Below, in pieces: positions 45,207-52,451 of a stretch of DNA of 64,000 nt. Both the position numbers and the translations under genes were made by a program. Source of the stretch: Mesotoga infera (GTDB taxonomy: Bacteria; Thermotogota; Thermotogae; Petrotogales; Kosmotogaceae); assembly GCF_900157305.1 (NCBI RefSeq), contig NZ_LS974202.1:2170001-2234000 (forward strand), written 5' to 3'. Under the pieces are notes generated by a model that was not told the origin of the DNA, did no database searches, and saw only the letters and a list, made by a program, of their open reading frames with translations. The first letter of the stretch is position 1. Every line of letters begins with the position of its first letter.

Positions 45207-46216
45207 ACTGCCTCAACCTCCTCGAGTGAACAGAAGAATCCAGAAAGTAGTCTGGCCGAATTTAGAATGTCGCACACTTGAACCACTTCTACCGGAGTAT
45301 GCATGAAAAGCTGGGGAAGGGAAAGAAGTAAAGTTGGAGTTCCATTTCCTGCCAACTGGACAACGTCGGCATCTGTTCCGGTGTGTCCAGAACCGTAATC
45401 GTACTGAACCGAAAATCCGTTTTTTCTAGCATAGTCGTCGAGTTTCTTGAAGTAGCCTTTGTGAATGTTAGGCCCTCCGACAGTTAGCACAGGTCCATTT
45501 CCCATTTCAATTCCATCTTCTTTGCTGTGGTGCGTAACATCCATGGCGAGACCCAGATCGAATTCAAGAGCTTCAGCTGCGGCTCTGGCACCCATAGCCC
45601 CGACCTCTTCACGTGTGGTGAATATAAAATAAACTGTAGGGTGTTCTCTGTACCTTGATAGAAGTTTCGCTGTCTCTATACTTATCGCAGCACATGCTCT
45701 GTCATCTAGAGCTTTTCCCGAAACCTTTTCGCCCATCTCAAAAGCCGCGAAGTCTACGACTGCGAGGTCGCCTATATCGATTTTATCGAAATCCTGATTG
45801 ATGGAAACGTCTATGAAGAGCTCATCGAAGGAAGGCACATCTCCTTTCGAACCGGGTTTTTGAAGATGCGGGGCCAGCATTCCGATAACGCCCTTCCTTT
45901 CTTTCCCGTCACGACAAACAATCCTGACTTTCTGAGAAATCAGTATCTTCGGATCGACTCCTCCGAGAGATTCGAATCTGGCAAACCCTCTTTCATCTAT
46001 AGCCGATATCACCAGAGAGACTTCATCTATGTGTGTGAAGACCCCCACCCTCCTGGAACTGCCTTTTTTAACGGCGATAAGGTTGCCGATCTCGTCTCTG
46101 TAGATCTCATCCACGTATGGGCTCAATTCGGCTTTTATCACTTCATGAACTCTGTCTTCGTAACCTACAGGTCCGAAAGCGTTCGAAAGTTCGATCAATA
46201 GTCGAGCTGTGTTCAA
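45203..46216 (-). CDS. M42 family aminopeptidase (third of three)
   Basis: 337 aa. Seen: GVFTHIDEVSLVI, ALDDRACAAI, TTREEVGAMGARAA, MDVTHHSKED, and HTGTDADVVQ with LPQLFMHTPVE. The last region differs from the other two copies, which have SRYIHSP, suggesting different specificity. The gene is coupled to minC by a 4-nt overlap, the same neighbourhood as known in Thermotoga. Confidence 0.9.
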   Translation of the reverse strand: MNTARLLIELSNAFGPVGYEDRVHEVIKAELSPYVDEIYRDEIGNLIAVKKGSSRRVGVFTHIDEVSLVISAIDERGFARFESLGGVDPKILISQKVRIVCRDGKERKGVIGMLAPHLQKPGSKGDVPSFDELFIDVSINQDFDKIDIGDLAVVDFAAFEMGEKVSGKALDDRACAAISIETAKLLSRYREHPTVYFIFTTREEVGAMGARAAAEALEFDLGLAMDVTHHSKEDGIEMGNGPVLTVGGPNIHKGYFKKLDDYARKNGFSVQYDYGSGHTGTDADVVQLAGNGTPTLLLSLPQLFMHTPVEVVQVCDILNSARLLSGFFCSLEEVEAV

Positions 46217-46869
46217 TTTGTTCCCCCCTTTACTTCGAACTTGACGTTGTCTGCCTCTTCGACTACGATTCTACCCGTTCTCACGTGGGCGACCGACGGG
46301 ACATCGAAGCGGTCATATTCCTGTGTTATGTAATTTCCAATCTGTAAAAGAGAAGGTGAGAGATCGATAGCGGCTATGATACCTTCTTCACCCTGGGAGT
46401 ATCCAGCCCTCAAGACTCCCCGGGCAGTTCCAAAGACAACTATACTTCCTCCCGAGATCACCTCCGCGCCAGGATGAACATTGCCAACGATAACTACATC
46501 GTAATTATGAACAACGATCTGGCCTGATCTCAAGTTTCTCCGGATGATCTGTGCGCCTCTGACTTCCGTGATCTTTTCTCTAACAAGGTCATATTTCTGA
46601 CCGACTTTGACATCTTTCTGTTCCATACTTCCGACGAGAATATCCTTCACGTGGACTCCGAGATCGCTCAACAAAGATACGATTTTGACTATATCGTCTG
46701 GTTTACTGGTTTCCTGCGTGAGCATCAGGGATATCTCGTCCCCTTCAGAAAAGAAATCCTTCGCATCAGAGAACTTTCTCATTATGTCCTGTCGTAACTC
46801 TTCGACACTTCTGTAAGAATCAATAAGAAGAATCAATCCTTTTTTCGTCATTCTGAAGTCTATTGGCAT
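46213..46869 (-). CDS. minC: Septum site-determining protein MinC
   Basis: Inhibits FtsZ ring assembly away from mid-cell, working with MinD. Seen: an N-terminal FtsZ-interacting domain (~1-100) and a C-terminal beta-helix with IIRRNLRSGQIVVHNYDVVI, GNVHPGAEVISGG and GTARGVLRAG. 218 aa. ATG 46869 has AAAGGAGTG upstream; an in-frame TTG at 46890 precedes that site. No minD or minE is in the window. It is the first gene of the long - strand run. Confidence 0.9.
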   Translation of the reverse strand: MPIDFRMTKKGLILLIDSYRSVEELRQDIMRKFSDAKDFFSEGDEISLMLTQETSKPDDIVKIVSLLSDLGVHVKDILVGSMEQKDVKVGQKYDLVREKITEVRGAQIIRRNLRSGQIVVHNYDVVIVGNVHPGAEVISGGSIVVFGTARGVLRAGYSQGEEGIIAAIDLSPSLLQIGNYITQEYDRFDVPSVAHVRTGRIVVEEADNVKFEVKGGTN

Positions 46870-46891
46870 ACAGATCACTCCTTTCTTCAAG

Positions 46892-46900
46892 ATTTTATCA
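46892..46900 (-). promoter_or_regulatory. Extended -10 element upstream of minC
   Basis: Minus-strand TGATAAAAT (TG plus one base, then TAAAAT) lies 23 nt before the minC start. No good -35 box is visible. It is the only promoter-like sequence I see for the 20-gene - strand run. Confidence 0.45.
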
Positions 46901-46974
46901 CGAAAAACAGCTCTTAAAGTTTAGCCGAAACGGTCGATGGGCTGATGTCGGTGCGGATAATTCCGTTCAGGGCC

Positions 46975-47024
46975 CGTAATGCATCAAAATTAAATCTACT
47001 CAAGAGAGAGTTAATGCATCAAAA
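46975..47024. repeat. Left terminal repeat of the insertion sequence
   Basis: Outer box ATGCATCAAAA starts at 46979 and an inner copy starts at 47014. Between them AATCTACT is shared with the right end. Confidence 0.78.
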
Positions 47025-47030
47025 TAGAAT

Positions 47031-48245
47031 CTATTCAAAATCGAATAGAAGGAGATTGAGAACACCTCCCTTTGAGTTAGATTTAGACTTCATTATCTGT
47101 ATATCAACCAGTGATTCTTGAAAATGTGCTATATTACTCTTGAGTATATATAAATCTAGGGCTTCGTGAACCTTGCGAAGCTCATCTTTTTTTGTGGAGT
47201 CAATCCAGGGAGAGTTAAGAACTCTTTCGTAGGGAGTAGCGAACTTGTCGTACTTTTTCACTATCCTTGTACCATCTCTGGTCTTTTGGATCATCTTATG
47301 AGTAGGCTGGAAATGGTTGTTGTAGAGATTCAAGCTTGCATATAGCTCCTTCAAGATAGTCAGTTCCTCCAAAGTGTCGTATCTGTAATAACCAACGGCC
47401 CTTCTGACCAAAGACCAATTCTTCTGTTCCACATGGGGATTATCGTTCTTGTTGTAACTCCGGGTTCTGGTAAAGACCAATCTTTCATCCAAGCAATACT
47501 TATACAAATGAGCATTAATAAACTCCGAACCATTGTCGGAATGAATTCCCAAAAGAGGGAAAGGAAGTAAAGCTCTCAATGCGATTATAGCTTCGAGGGT
47601 CCATCTTTGAGCTTTGTTCCTTATTGGTGCAACGACACTCCAACCACTGGCAACATCCACCATATTCAGGCTATAACAGAATTCTCCCGAACTATCACCT
47701 CCTTCGTGACCGACAAGATCCACCTCAACAAAACCTGGTTTTGTGTCATCCCATTCGTGATGAGTCTTTATCCTTATGTGTTTCTTCAAGAGAGTACCGG
47801 GTTTTGTATGTGACCTACCCTTCAGTTCCATCTTCTTCCTTTCACTTCGAAGAAGTCTATCCATTGTGGAGGAACTTATTTCCAAAAGCTTCTGCTTAAC
47901 TTCTTCCCTCAAAGACAAATGACCATTCTTGTTCAGATTGTCTATCGCCTCTTCAATAATCGCTTTGAATCTCTTGCCGCAAGGAAAGTCCAGGATCTCC
48001 CATATCTCAACAAGTTTTCTCAATACTTCCAAATCATATTTCTTCTTTCTCCCGCGCCTCTTTGTGAATTTGCTTCTCTTGTTCTTCTTAGAATAACCCC
48101 TCCTAAGTATTAATGATGCATAGCTCCGGTTGTACTCAGTTACCTCAGTAAACTCGTTAAGAATTCTACTCTTCTCCTTCTTTCCAGACTTTCTGTACTT
48201 CTTTGAGTATTTCTCGATCAGTCCAGTCATGTCTATTCTCTTCAT
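47031..48245 (-). CDS. DDE integrase-core transposase
   Basis: 404 aa from ATG 48245; an in-frame TTG at 48266 is possible but less likely. Seen: an N-terminal basic helix-turn-helix region and an rve catalytic core with FVEVDLVGHEG (first Asp), GIHSDNGSEFIN (second Asp) and NPHVEQKNW (Glu). All three DDE residues are present and the frame is intact, so the element may be active. The stop codon lies just inside the left terminal repeat. Confidence 0.88.
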   Translation of the reverse strand: MKRIDMTGLIEKYSKKYRKSGKKEKSRILNEFTEVTEYNRSYASLILRRGYSKKNKRSKFTKRRGRKKKYDLEVLRKLVEIWEILDFPCGKRFKAIIEEAIDNLNKNGHLSLREEVKQKLLEISSSTMDRLLRSERKKMELKGRSHTKPGTLLKKHIRIKTHHEWDDTKPGFVEVDLVGHEGGDSSGEFCYSLNMVDVASGWSVVAPIRNKAQRWTLEAIIALRALLPFPLLGIHSDNGSEFINAHLYKYCLDERLVFTRTRSYNKNDNPHVEQKNWSLVRRAVGYYRYDTLEELTILKELYASLNLYNNHFQPTHKMIQKTRDGTRIVKKYDKFATPYERVLNSPWIDSTKKDELRKVHEALDLYILKSNIAHFQESLVDIQIMKSKSNSKGGVLNLLLFDFE

Positions 48246-48319
48246 CTTCGCGTCAACCTCTTTCAACTTGTCATTCGCGAAGATTATCCCCTTTACCCTT
48301 ACCTTTCGAGTAGTTTCAT

Positions 48320-48369
48320 TTTTGATGCATCGTTACCCTTTTCAAGTAGATTTTTTGTGATGCATATCG
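48320..48369. repeat. Right terminal repeat of the insertion sequence
   Basis: On the minus strand, an outer ATGCATCA box starts at 48365 and an inner ATGCATCAAAA box starts at 48330, the same 35-bp spacing as at the left end. Confidence 0.78.
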
Positions 48370-48374
48370 GGGCC

Positions 48375-48403
48375 TTGACCGGAGAAGCATAATAGTGTAA
48401 TAT
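48375..48403 (+). promoter_or_regulatory. Predicted tRNA operon promoter
   Basis: TTGACC (48375-48380) and TAATAT (48398-48403) are 17 nt apart, and the predicted start lies about 6 to 9 nt before tRNA-Glu. The -35 box begins right after the IS target duplication. Confidence 0.6.
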
Positions 48404-48418
48404 AAATTACGTGCTTAC

Positions 48419-48494
48419 GCCCTCATCGTCTAGTGGCCTAGGACACTGGCCTTTCACGCCGGCGACCGGGGTTCAAATCCCCGTGAGGGCGCCA
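48419..48494 (+). tRNA. tRNA-Glu (anticodon TTC)
   Basis: 76 nt with an encoded CCA. The acceptor GCCCTCA (48419-48425) pairs with TGAGGGC (48484-48490), the discriminator is G, the loop CTTTCAC holds TTC, and the T arm has GGTTCAAATC. Confidence 0.97.
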
Positions 48495-48499
48495 GTGGT

Positions 48500-48574
48500 G
48501 GAAGCGTAGCTCAGAGGAAGAGCGTCTGCCTTACAAGCAGAAGGCCACAGGTTCGATCCCTGTCGCTTCCACCA
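48500..48574 (+). tRNA. tRNA-Val (anticodon TAC)
   Basis: 75 nt with an encoded CCA. The acceptor GGAAGCG pairs with CGCTTCC (48564-48570), the discriminator is A, the anticodon loop CTTACAA lies between TCTGC and GCAGA, and the T arm has GGTTCGATC. Confidence 0.97.
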
Positions 48575-48581
48575 GATTGAT

Positions 48582-48657
48582 GGCGAGGTAGCTCAGCAGG
48601 TAGAGCAGCGGACTGAAAATCCGTGTGTCGACGGTTCGATTCCGTCCCTTGCCACCA
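48582..48657 (+). tRNA. tRNA-Phe (anticodon GAA)
   Basis: 76 nt with an encoded CCA. The acceptor GGCGAGG pairs with CCTTGCC, including one G-T pair. The anticodon loop CTGAAAA gives GAA, and the T arm has GGTTCGATTC. Confidence 0.97.
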
Positions 48658-48679
48658 GAGTTAAAGCTAGTTGTTACAC

Positions 48680-48710
48680 CGCCCCCTCGACAAGGGGCGT
48701 TTTTTCTTTT
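48680..48710 (+). terminator. Terminator of the tRNA operon
   Basis: CGCCCC (48680-48685) pairs with GGGGCG (48694-48699) around an 8-nt loop, followed by TTTTTTCTTTT. Confidence 0.88.
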
Positions 48711-48714
48711 AAAA

Positions 48715-48739
48715 TGTAGTGTAAAGTAGCTGCTACAAT
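48715..48739 (+). promoter_or_regulatory. niaR promoter with overlapping dyad (candidate NiaR operator)
   Basis: TGTAG (48715-48719) and CTACA (48733-48737) form a dyad. The extended -10 TGCTACAAT (48731-48739) overlaps its right arm. NiaR controls niacin genes by binding dyads with TGTxxAC-like arms in other bacteria, so autoregulation is plausible. The site is inferred. Confidence 0.5.
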
Positions 48740-48756
48740 CTGTAAAGGGAGGATAG

Positions 48757-49284
48757 ATGGTGAACAAACAGACCAGGTTGATGAAAATAACGAAGCTTCT
48801 CCAGAATTCGAGCGGTACGGTCAGCGGAAGCGAGTTGGCAAGGTTGACAGGCGTCAGCAGACAAATGATTGTCAAAGATATTGAAGAACTACGCGAACAG
48901 GGTTACAGGATTCAATCCGGCCAGAAAGGTTACTCTCTATCTTCACAAAAAAAGTGCAGAATGACTCTGTCGGTAAAGCACGGAAATTCTGATATAGTGG
49001 ACGAACTATCCACGATTCTATCGGAAGGTGGAGCTGTGATAGATGTGATAATAATGCACCCGGTCTATGGAGAGATTCGGGGAGTGTTGAATCTACATGA
49101 CTTCGATGACCTGAATAGATTCATCGCCTCTCTTAGGTCCAGCGAGGCTGTTCCTCTCCTGGCGCTTTCAAAGGACGGTGTTCATCTACATACGATTGAG
49201 GCAGATTCCGAAGACGATCTTGAAAAAATCAGGGCAACGCTTGAAAAGAAAGGATATCTGGCTGTCAGGGGGGTGGGTTCGTGA
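48757..49284 (+). CDS. niaR: Niacin-responsive repressor NiaR (HTH plus 3H domain)
   Basis: Senses nicotinic acid and represses NAD precursor genes. Seen: a winged HTH (ITKLLQNSSG, ARLTGVSRQMIVKDIEELR) and the 3H domain with its conserved histidines in IMHPVYGEIRG, LNLHDFDDL and GVHLHTIEA. 175 aa. ATG 48757 has GGGAGG just upstream; GTG 48760 is an alternative. It overlaps the transporter gene by GTGA, which points to niacin uptake as the target. Confidence 0.9.
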   Translation: MVNKQTRLMKITKLLQNSSGTVSGSELARLTGVSRQMIVKDIEELREQGYRIQSGQKGYSLSSQKKCRMTLSVKHGNSDIVDELSTILSEGGAVIDVIIMHPVYGEIRGVLNLHDFDDLNRFIASLRSSEAVPLLALSKDGVHLHTIEADSEDDLEKIRATLEKKGYLAVRGVGS

Positions 49285-50558
49285 ACATCGACGAGGTTAT
49301 ACAAAGAAGCATTTCTTCTGGAAGGAGATTGAAACTGCTCGTTTTAACTTCACTCGAATGGATGCTAGTTGCGGGAGGGGTTATGATCACCTCGCTGACG
49401 CTTCCCTCGATTATCGAAGGACTTTCCGGAACACAGGGAGACCAGACGACCATGGCGAGCTCTGTTTTCATCGGCATGTTGGTGGGTGCTCTGGTATCGG
49501 GAGCGATATCCGATAGGTTTGGAAGAAAGTGGACCAATCTTTGTTTACTGATACTCGCCACGGTTGGAACAGGCATCACGGGATTGGCTCCATCGATGAG
49601 GCTTTTTTCGGTATTCAGATTTCTTTCCGGACTGGGTTACGGTGGACTTCTTCCCGTTGTCAACGCCTATCTCACGGAGTTTTCTTCGATAAAGATAAGG
49701 GGACTTTACCTCACACTTCTCGAATCTAGCTGGGCTCTTGGAAGTATAATGGTTGGAGCCTTCACTATGATCACGCTTGATTACTTGGGCTGGCAGTGGT
49801 CATATTATTTTCTCTTTATTTTCGGACTGCCCCTGATAATGATCGGTCTCTTCCTTCCGGAAAGCCCCAAGTATGAGTTCATGAAGAAGGGAAAAAAAGC
49901 CCTGGAAAAGATACTTAGAACCTCCATAAGTGAAGAAGTGGAGATGCACGAAAGGGAGAAACAACCCCTTCTCAGCTTATTCAAGAGAGGTCTGGCAAGA
50001 AGAACCGTCATGATATGGTTCAGCTGGTTTACGGTGAGTTTTGTCTATTACGGTATCTATACCTGGGCACCTAAGATATTCGCTTCTAAGGGATTAACGC
50101 CTGTATCATCGCTGTGGTACACCTTTTTCATGCTCATCATGCAGCTTCCGGGTTACTTGACGGCTGCCTTATTGATAGAGAGGATTGGAAGAAAAACCAC
50201 CCTGACTTTCTTCTTCGTTGCTACCGCGATTTCGGCTCTGATAATGGGATTGGTTACGAGTTCAAGCTTTTTGATATTCGCAAGCGTTCTGATTTCTATG
50301 TCCGTTCTCGGAACTTGGGGAATGGTTTATGCTTATACACCGGAACTCTATCCTACAGAGATGAGGGGATTGGGAAACGGTACTTCCGGAGTGATGGCCA
50401 GAACGGCCGGCATAATTGCCCCGTATTTCACGAGTTTCTTTATGAGCCGTACTGGCGACGTTCTGTACGTTATGCTCTTCATGTCGGCCATGAGCGTTAT
50501 GGCTGCGATAGTAGTGGCTTTTTTTGGAGTTGAGACGAAAGAAAAGATAATAGAGTGA
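49281..50558 (+). CDS. niaP: MFS transporter, probable niacin permease NiaP
   Basis: 425 aa with about 12 membrane helices. Seen: the MFS signature GAISDRFGRKWTN after helix 2 and ERIGRKTTL after helix 8, plus FLSGLGYGGLLPVVNAYLTE as in sugar/acid MFS members. The niacin call rests mainly on translational coupling to niaR and general NiaP-like length and layout. No other substrate evidence is visible. Confidence 0.8.
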   Translation: MNIDEVIQRSISSGRRLKLLVLTSLEWMLVAGGVMITSLTLPSIIEGLSGTQGDQTTMASSVFIGMLVGALVSGAISDRFGRKWTNLCLLILATVGTGITGLAPSMRLFSVFRFLSGLGYGGLLPVVNAYLTEFSSIKIRGLYLTLLESSWALGSIMVGAFTMITLDYLGWQWSYYFLFIFGLPLIMIGLFLPESPKYEFMKKGKKALEKILRTSISEEVEMHEREKQPLLSLFKRGLARRTVMIWFSWFTVSFVYYGIYTWAPKIFASKGLTPVSSLWYTFFMLIMQLPGYLTAALLIERIGRKTTLTFFFVATAISALIMGLVTSSSFLIFASVLISMSVLGTWGMVYAYTPELYPTEMRGLGNGTSGVMARTAGIIAPYFTSFFMSRTGDVLYVMLFMSAMSVMAAIVVAFFGVETKEKIIE

Positions 50559-50620
50559 TTTCCTGCAGCTCCCACTGAGGATCGTATGGGTGGTAGTATT
50601 GTCTTCGGGAGGTTTAGAAG

Positions 50621-51373
50621 ATGGTGATGAGACCTGAAGATGTGCTTTTCATGATGATTCTCTTCGGGAGGGGAATTGTGAGTTCCGGCGGTTCTGCAAC
50701 CGATGTTGAAATGGCGCTTGAATCGATCGGGAAAAAGAACGGTTTCAAGACCGAGGTAGCTTCAACTCCCACAGTAATTCACATATCTCTCGTCGAATTG
50801 GACGGGAGAAGCTGGTCCAGGATAGAGCGGATAAAAGTTGAGCGGCCCGATTTTTATAGAATAACCTCTTACAGAAACCTTCTACAGGAATACCTCAACG
50901 ACAAAACTTCCTGGGTCGATATCATTGAGAGTCTGAAACTTCTCGAATCAACCAGGGAGCGCTATCCTCTTCTACTGAGGAGTTTTTGCTCGGGTATCGC
51001 AGCAATGGCTTTTTCATACATGTTTGGAGGTAATCTACTTGAATCGTTGTTTTCTGGCGTGATAACCGCTCCGATTTTTCTCTTGCTTTCATTGATGCCT
51101 TCCAACAGAATGTTGATAGATTTTCTGGCGGGGTTCATGACTACCATTCTGGCAGTTCTCTGCGGTTTCTTTTTCAATCTGAATTCTTCGAAAATAATAA
51201 TCGGTTCGATAATGCCCTATGTCCCTGGCATTATTATAACGAACTCGATTCTCGAGTTGGCCAACCGGAACCTTGTGTCTGGCAGTTCGAAATTCACGGA
51301 AGCGATACTCATACTAGTATCTCTGGTGTTTGGAGCCAGTTCGGCCTTTTTCGTGGCAGGTGGTCTGGTTTGA
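50621..51373 (+). CDS. ThrE-type exporter, large subunit (PF06738-like)
   Basis: 250 aa. Seen: a cytoplasmic N-terminal part with MMILFGRGIVSSGGSATDVE, then about five hydrophobic helices from ~residue 115. This matches the N-terminal half of threonine/serine exporters. ATG 50621 is behind GGGAGG. It is coupled to the next gene, which supplies the other half. The substrate is unproved. Confidence 0.85.
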   Translation: MVMRPEDVLFMMILFGRGIVSSGGSATDVEMALESIGKKNGFKTEVASTPTVIHISLVELDGRSWSRIERIKVERPDFYRITSYRNLLQEYLNDKTSWVDIIESLKLLESTRERYPLLLRSFCSGIAAMAFSYMFGGNLLESLFSGVITAPIFLLLSLMPSNRMLIDFLAGFMTTILAVLCGFFFNLNSSKIIIGSIMPYVPGIIITNSILELANRNLVSGSSKFTEAILILVSLVFGASSAFFVAGGLV

Positions 51374-51816
51374 TTTTCAGAGTACTGGCCTCGTTCATTG
51401 CTGGAGCGGGATTTGCCGTTATATTCAGCGTTCCTACTAGCATAATACCTATCGCCTCGTGCGTTGCCGCACTCGGTTGGCTGGTCTATGAATTAGCCTT
51501 GGGATTGCTGGGACTTGCCCTCTCGGTTTTTCTTTCATCGTTGATCATAGGGATTCTTTCTAGGTTAATAGCTACGCTTAAGAACTTGCCACTTCAGCCC
51601 CTCATAGTGGTAGGAATAGTTCCACTCGTTCCAGGTTCTTCGGCCTTCTACGCTATGCAGAACTTCATGTCCGAAGATCTCTTCAAAGCCTTTGAGTACA
51701 GTTACCTGACCTTTTCCAGCGCCTCTGGCATTGTCATAGGACTGGTAGCCTCATCGACAGTATTCAAAATAATAGAGAAAATTATTGAACTGCATAGTAA
51801 AAATAACAACTTTTAA
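51370..51816 (+). CDS. ThrE-type exporter, small subunit (PF12821-like)
   Basis: 148 aa of four to five membrane helices. Seen: PLIVVGIVPLVPGSSAFYAMQNF, the ThrE_2 signature. The start is TTG 51370, overlapping the preceding stop. Together the pair rebuilds the single-chain ThrE of actinobacteria. Confidence 0.83.
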   Translation: MIFRVLASFIAGAGFAVIFSVPTSIIPIASCVAALGWLVYELALGLLGLALSVFLSSLIIGILSRLIATLKNLPLQPLIVVGIVPLVPGSSAFYAMQNFMSEDLFKAFEYSYLTFSSASGIVIGLVASSTVFKIIEKIIELHSKNNNF

Positions 51817-51994
51817 TTGCCTTTTAGATATGTAATATGTATGTTTTAATGAAAATACTGAAATGTATTTTATCTATAGCATACGTTTTTTGAAATAAAT
51901 GACCTATTATTTCTTATTTTTGCTGAAGATTCCATGATTGGGTTTTATACTATCGATACATGCTGATTTTATTGTTTGCTTGACCCTCGAAATA
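51817..51994. other. AT-rich intergenic region
   Basis: About 180 bp, clearly more AT-rich than the rest of the window. I see no coding frame, tRNA or clear terminator hairpin. It ends at the DUF2089 promoter and may be an UP-element-like or protein-binding region. Confidence 0.5.
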
Positions 51995-52024
51995 TTGACT
52001 TTCCACTTTGAAAACTGGTATAGT
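51995..52024 (+). promoter_or_regulatory. Promoter of the DUF2089 gene
   Basis: TTGACT (51995-52000), an 18-nt spacer, and TATAGT (52019-52024) preceded by TGG as an extended -10. Transcription would start near 52031, which rules out the in-frame start at 52008. Confidence 0.68.
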
Positions 52025-52076
52025 GAACACAAGTACTGATTTGTGCTATTTGCAGACCAGAATGGGAGTGCTATCA

Positions 52077-52451
52077 TTGAAGAGAAGACTGACCAAGTGC
52101 CCGGTTTGCGATGGAGAACTCAAGATAACTGAATACACATGTCCTTCATGCAAAATAACCATAAGAGGGGACTTCTATCAGGATGAGATAGTCTCACTTT
52201 CCGAAGAGATGCTTGACTTTCTCAAAGTTTTCATCAAGAACAGAGGAAATCTCTCAGAGTTGCAGAAAGAGCTGAACATTTCGTACCCCACAGCAAGAAG
52301 CAAGCTGGAAGAGCTGGTTACCAGCCTGGGATATGAAGTCGTCGGCCGCCAGGTTCAGGAGGCTTCAAAAATCATAAAGAAGCTCGAGGATGGTTTGATC
52401 GAACCAGAAGAGGCTGTAAAACTACTCAACCGTATCAAGGGCAAGCGTTGA
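52077..52451 (+). CDS. DUF2089 family zinc-ribbon HTH protein
   Basis: 124 aa. Seen: a zinc ribbon CPVCDGEL ... CPSCKITIRGDF at the N-terminus, then LSEEMLDFLKVFIKNRGNL and ISYPTARSKLEELV, a winged HTH. TTG 52077 follows GGGAGTG by 5 nt and gives the usual family start (KRRLTKCPVC). It is probably a transcription regulator. Its last 17 nt overlap the end of the convergent URO-D-like gene. Confidence 0.82.
   Translation: MKRRLTKCPVCDGELKITEYTCPSCKITIRGDFYQDEIVSLSEEMLDFLKVFIKNRGNLSELQKELNISYPTARSKLEELVTSLGYEVVGRQVQEASKIIKKLEDGLIEPEEAVKLLNRIKGKR

Larger units (their letters stand above)
46975..48369. mobile_element. Insertion sequence with rve-type transposase
   Basis: About 1395 bp. Both ends read inward CG(TA/AT)ATGCATCA and carry a second ATGCATCAAAA box exactly 35 bp further in. 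GGGCC at 46970-46974 and again at 48370-48374 fits a 5-bp target duplication. One transposase gene fills the interior. The doubled end boxes and DDE transposase suggest an ISNCY-type (IS1202/ISDol1-like) element, but that family call is tentative. Confidence 0.82.

Noticed and set aside
48531-48875. A 114-residue minus-strand open frame across the tRNA genes
   Set aside because: It reads antisense to tRNA-Val and tRNA-Phe and their terminator and resembles the well-known false ORFs over tRNA genes.
51817-51994. AT-rich intergenic region as a replication origin or riboswitch
   Set aside because: No DnaA-box cluster and no conserved riboswitch core were visible.
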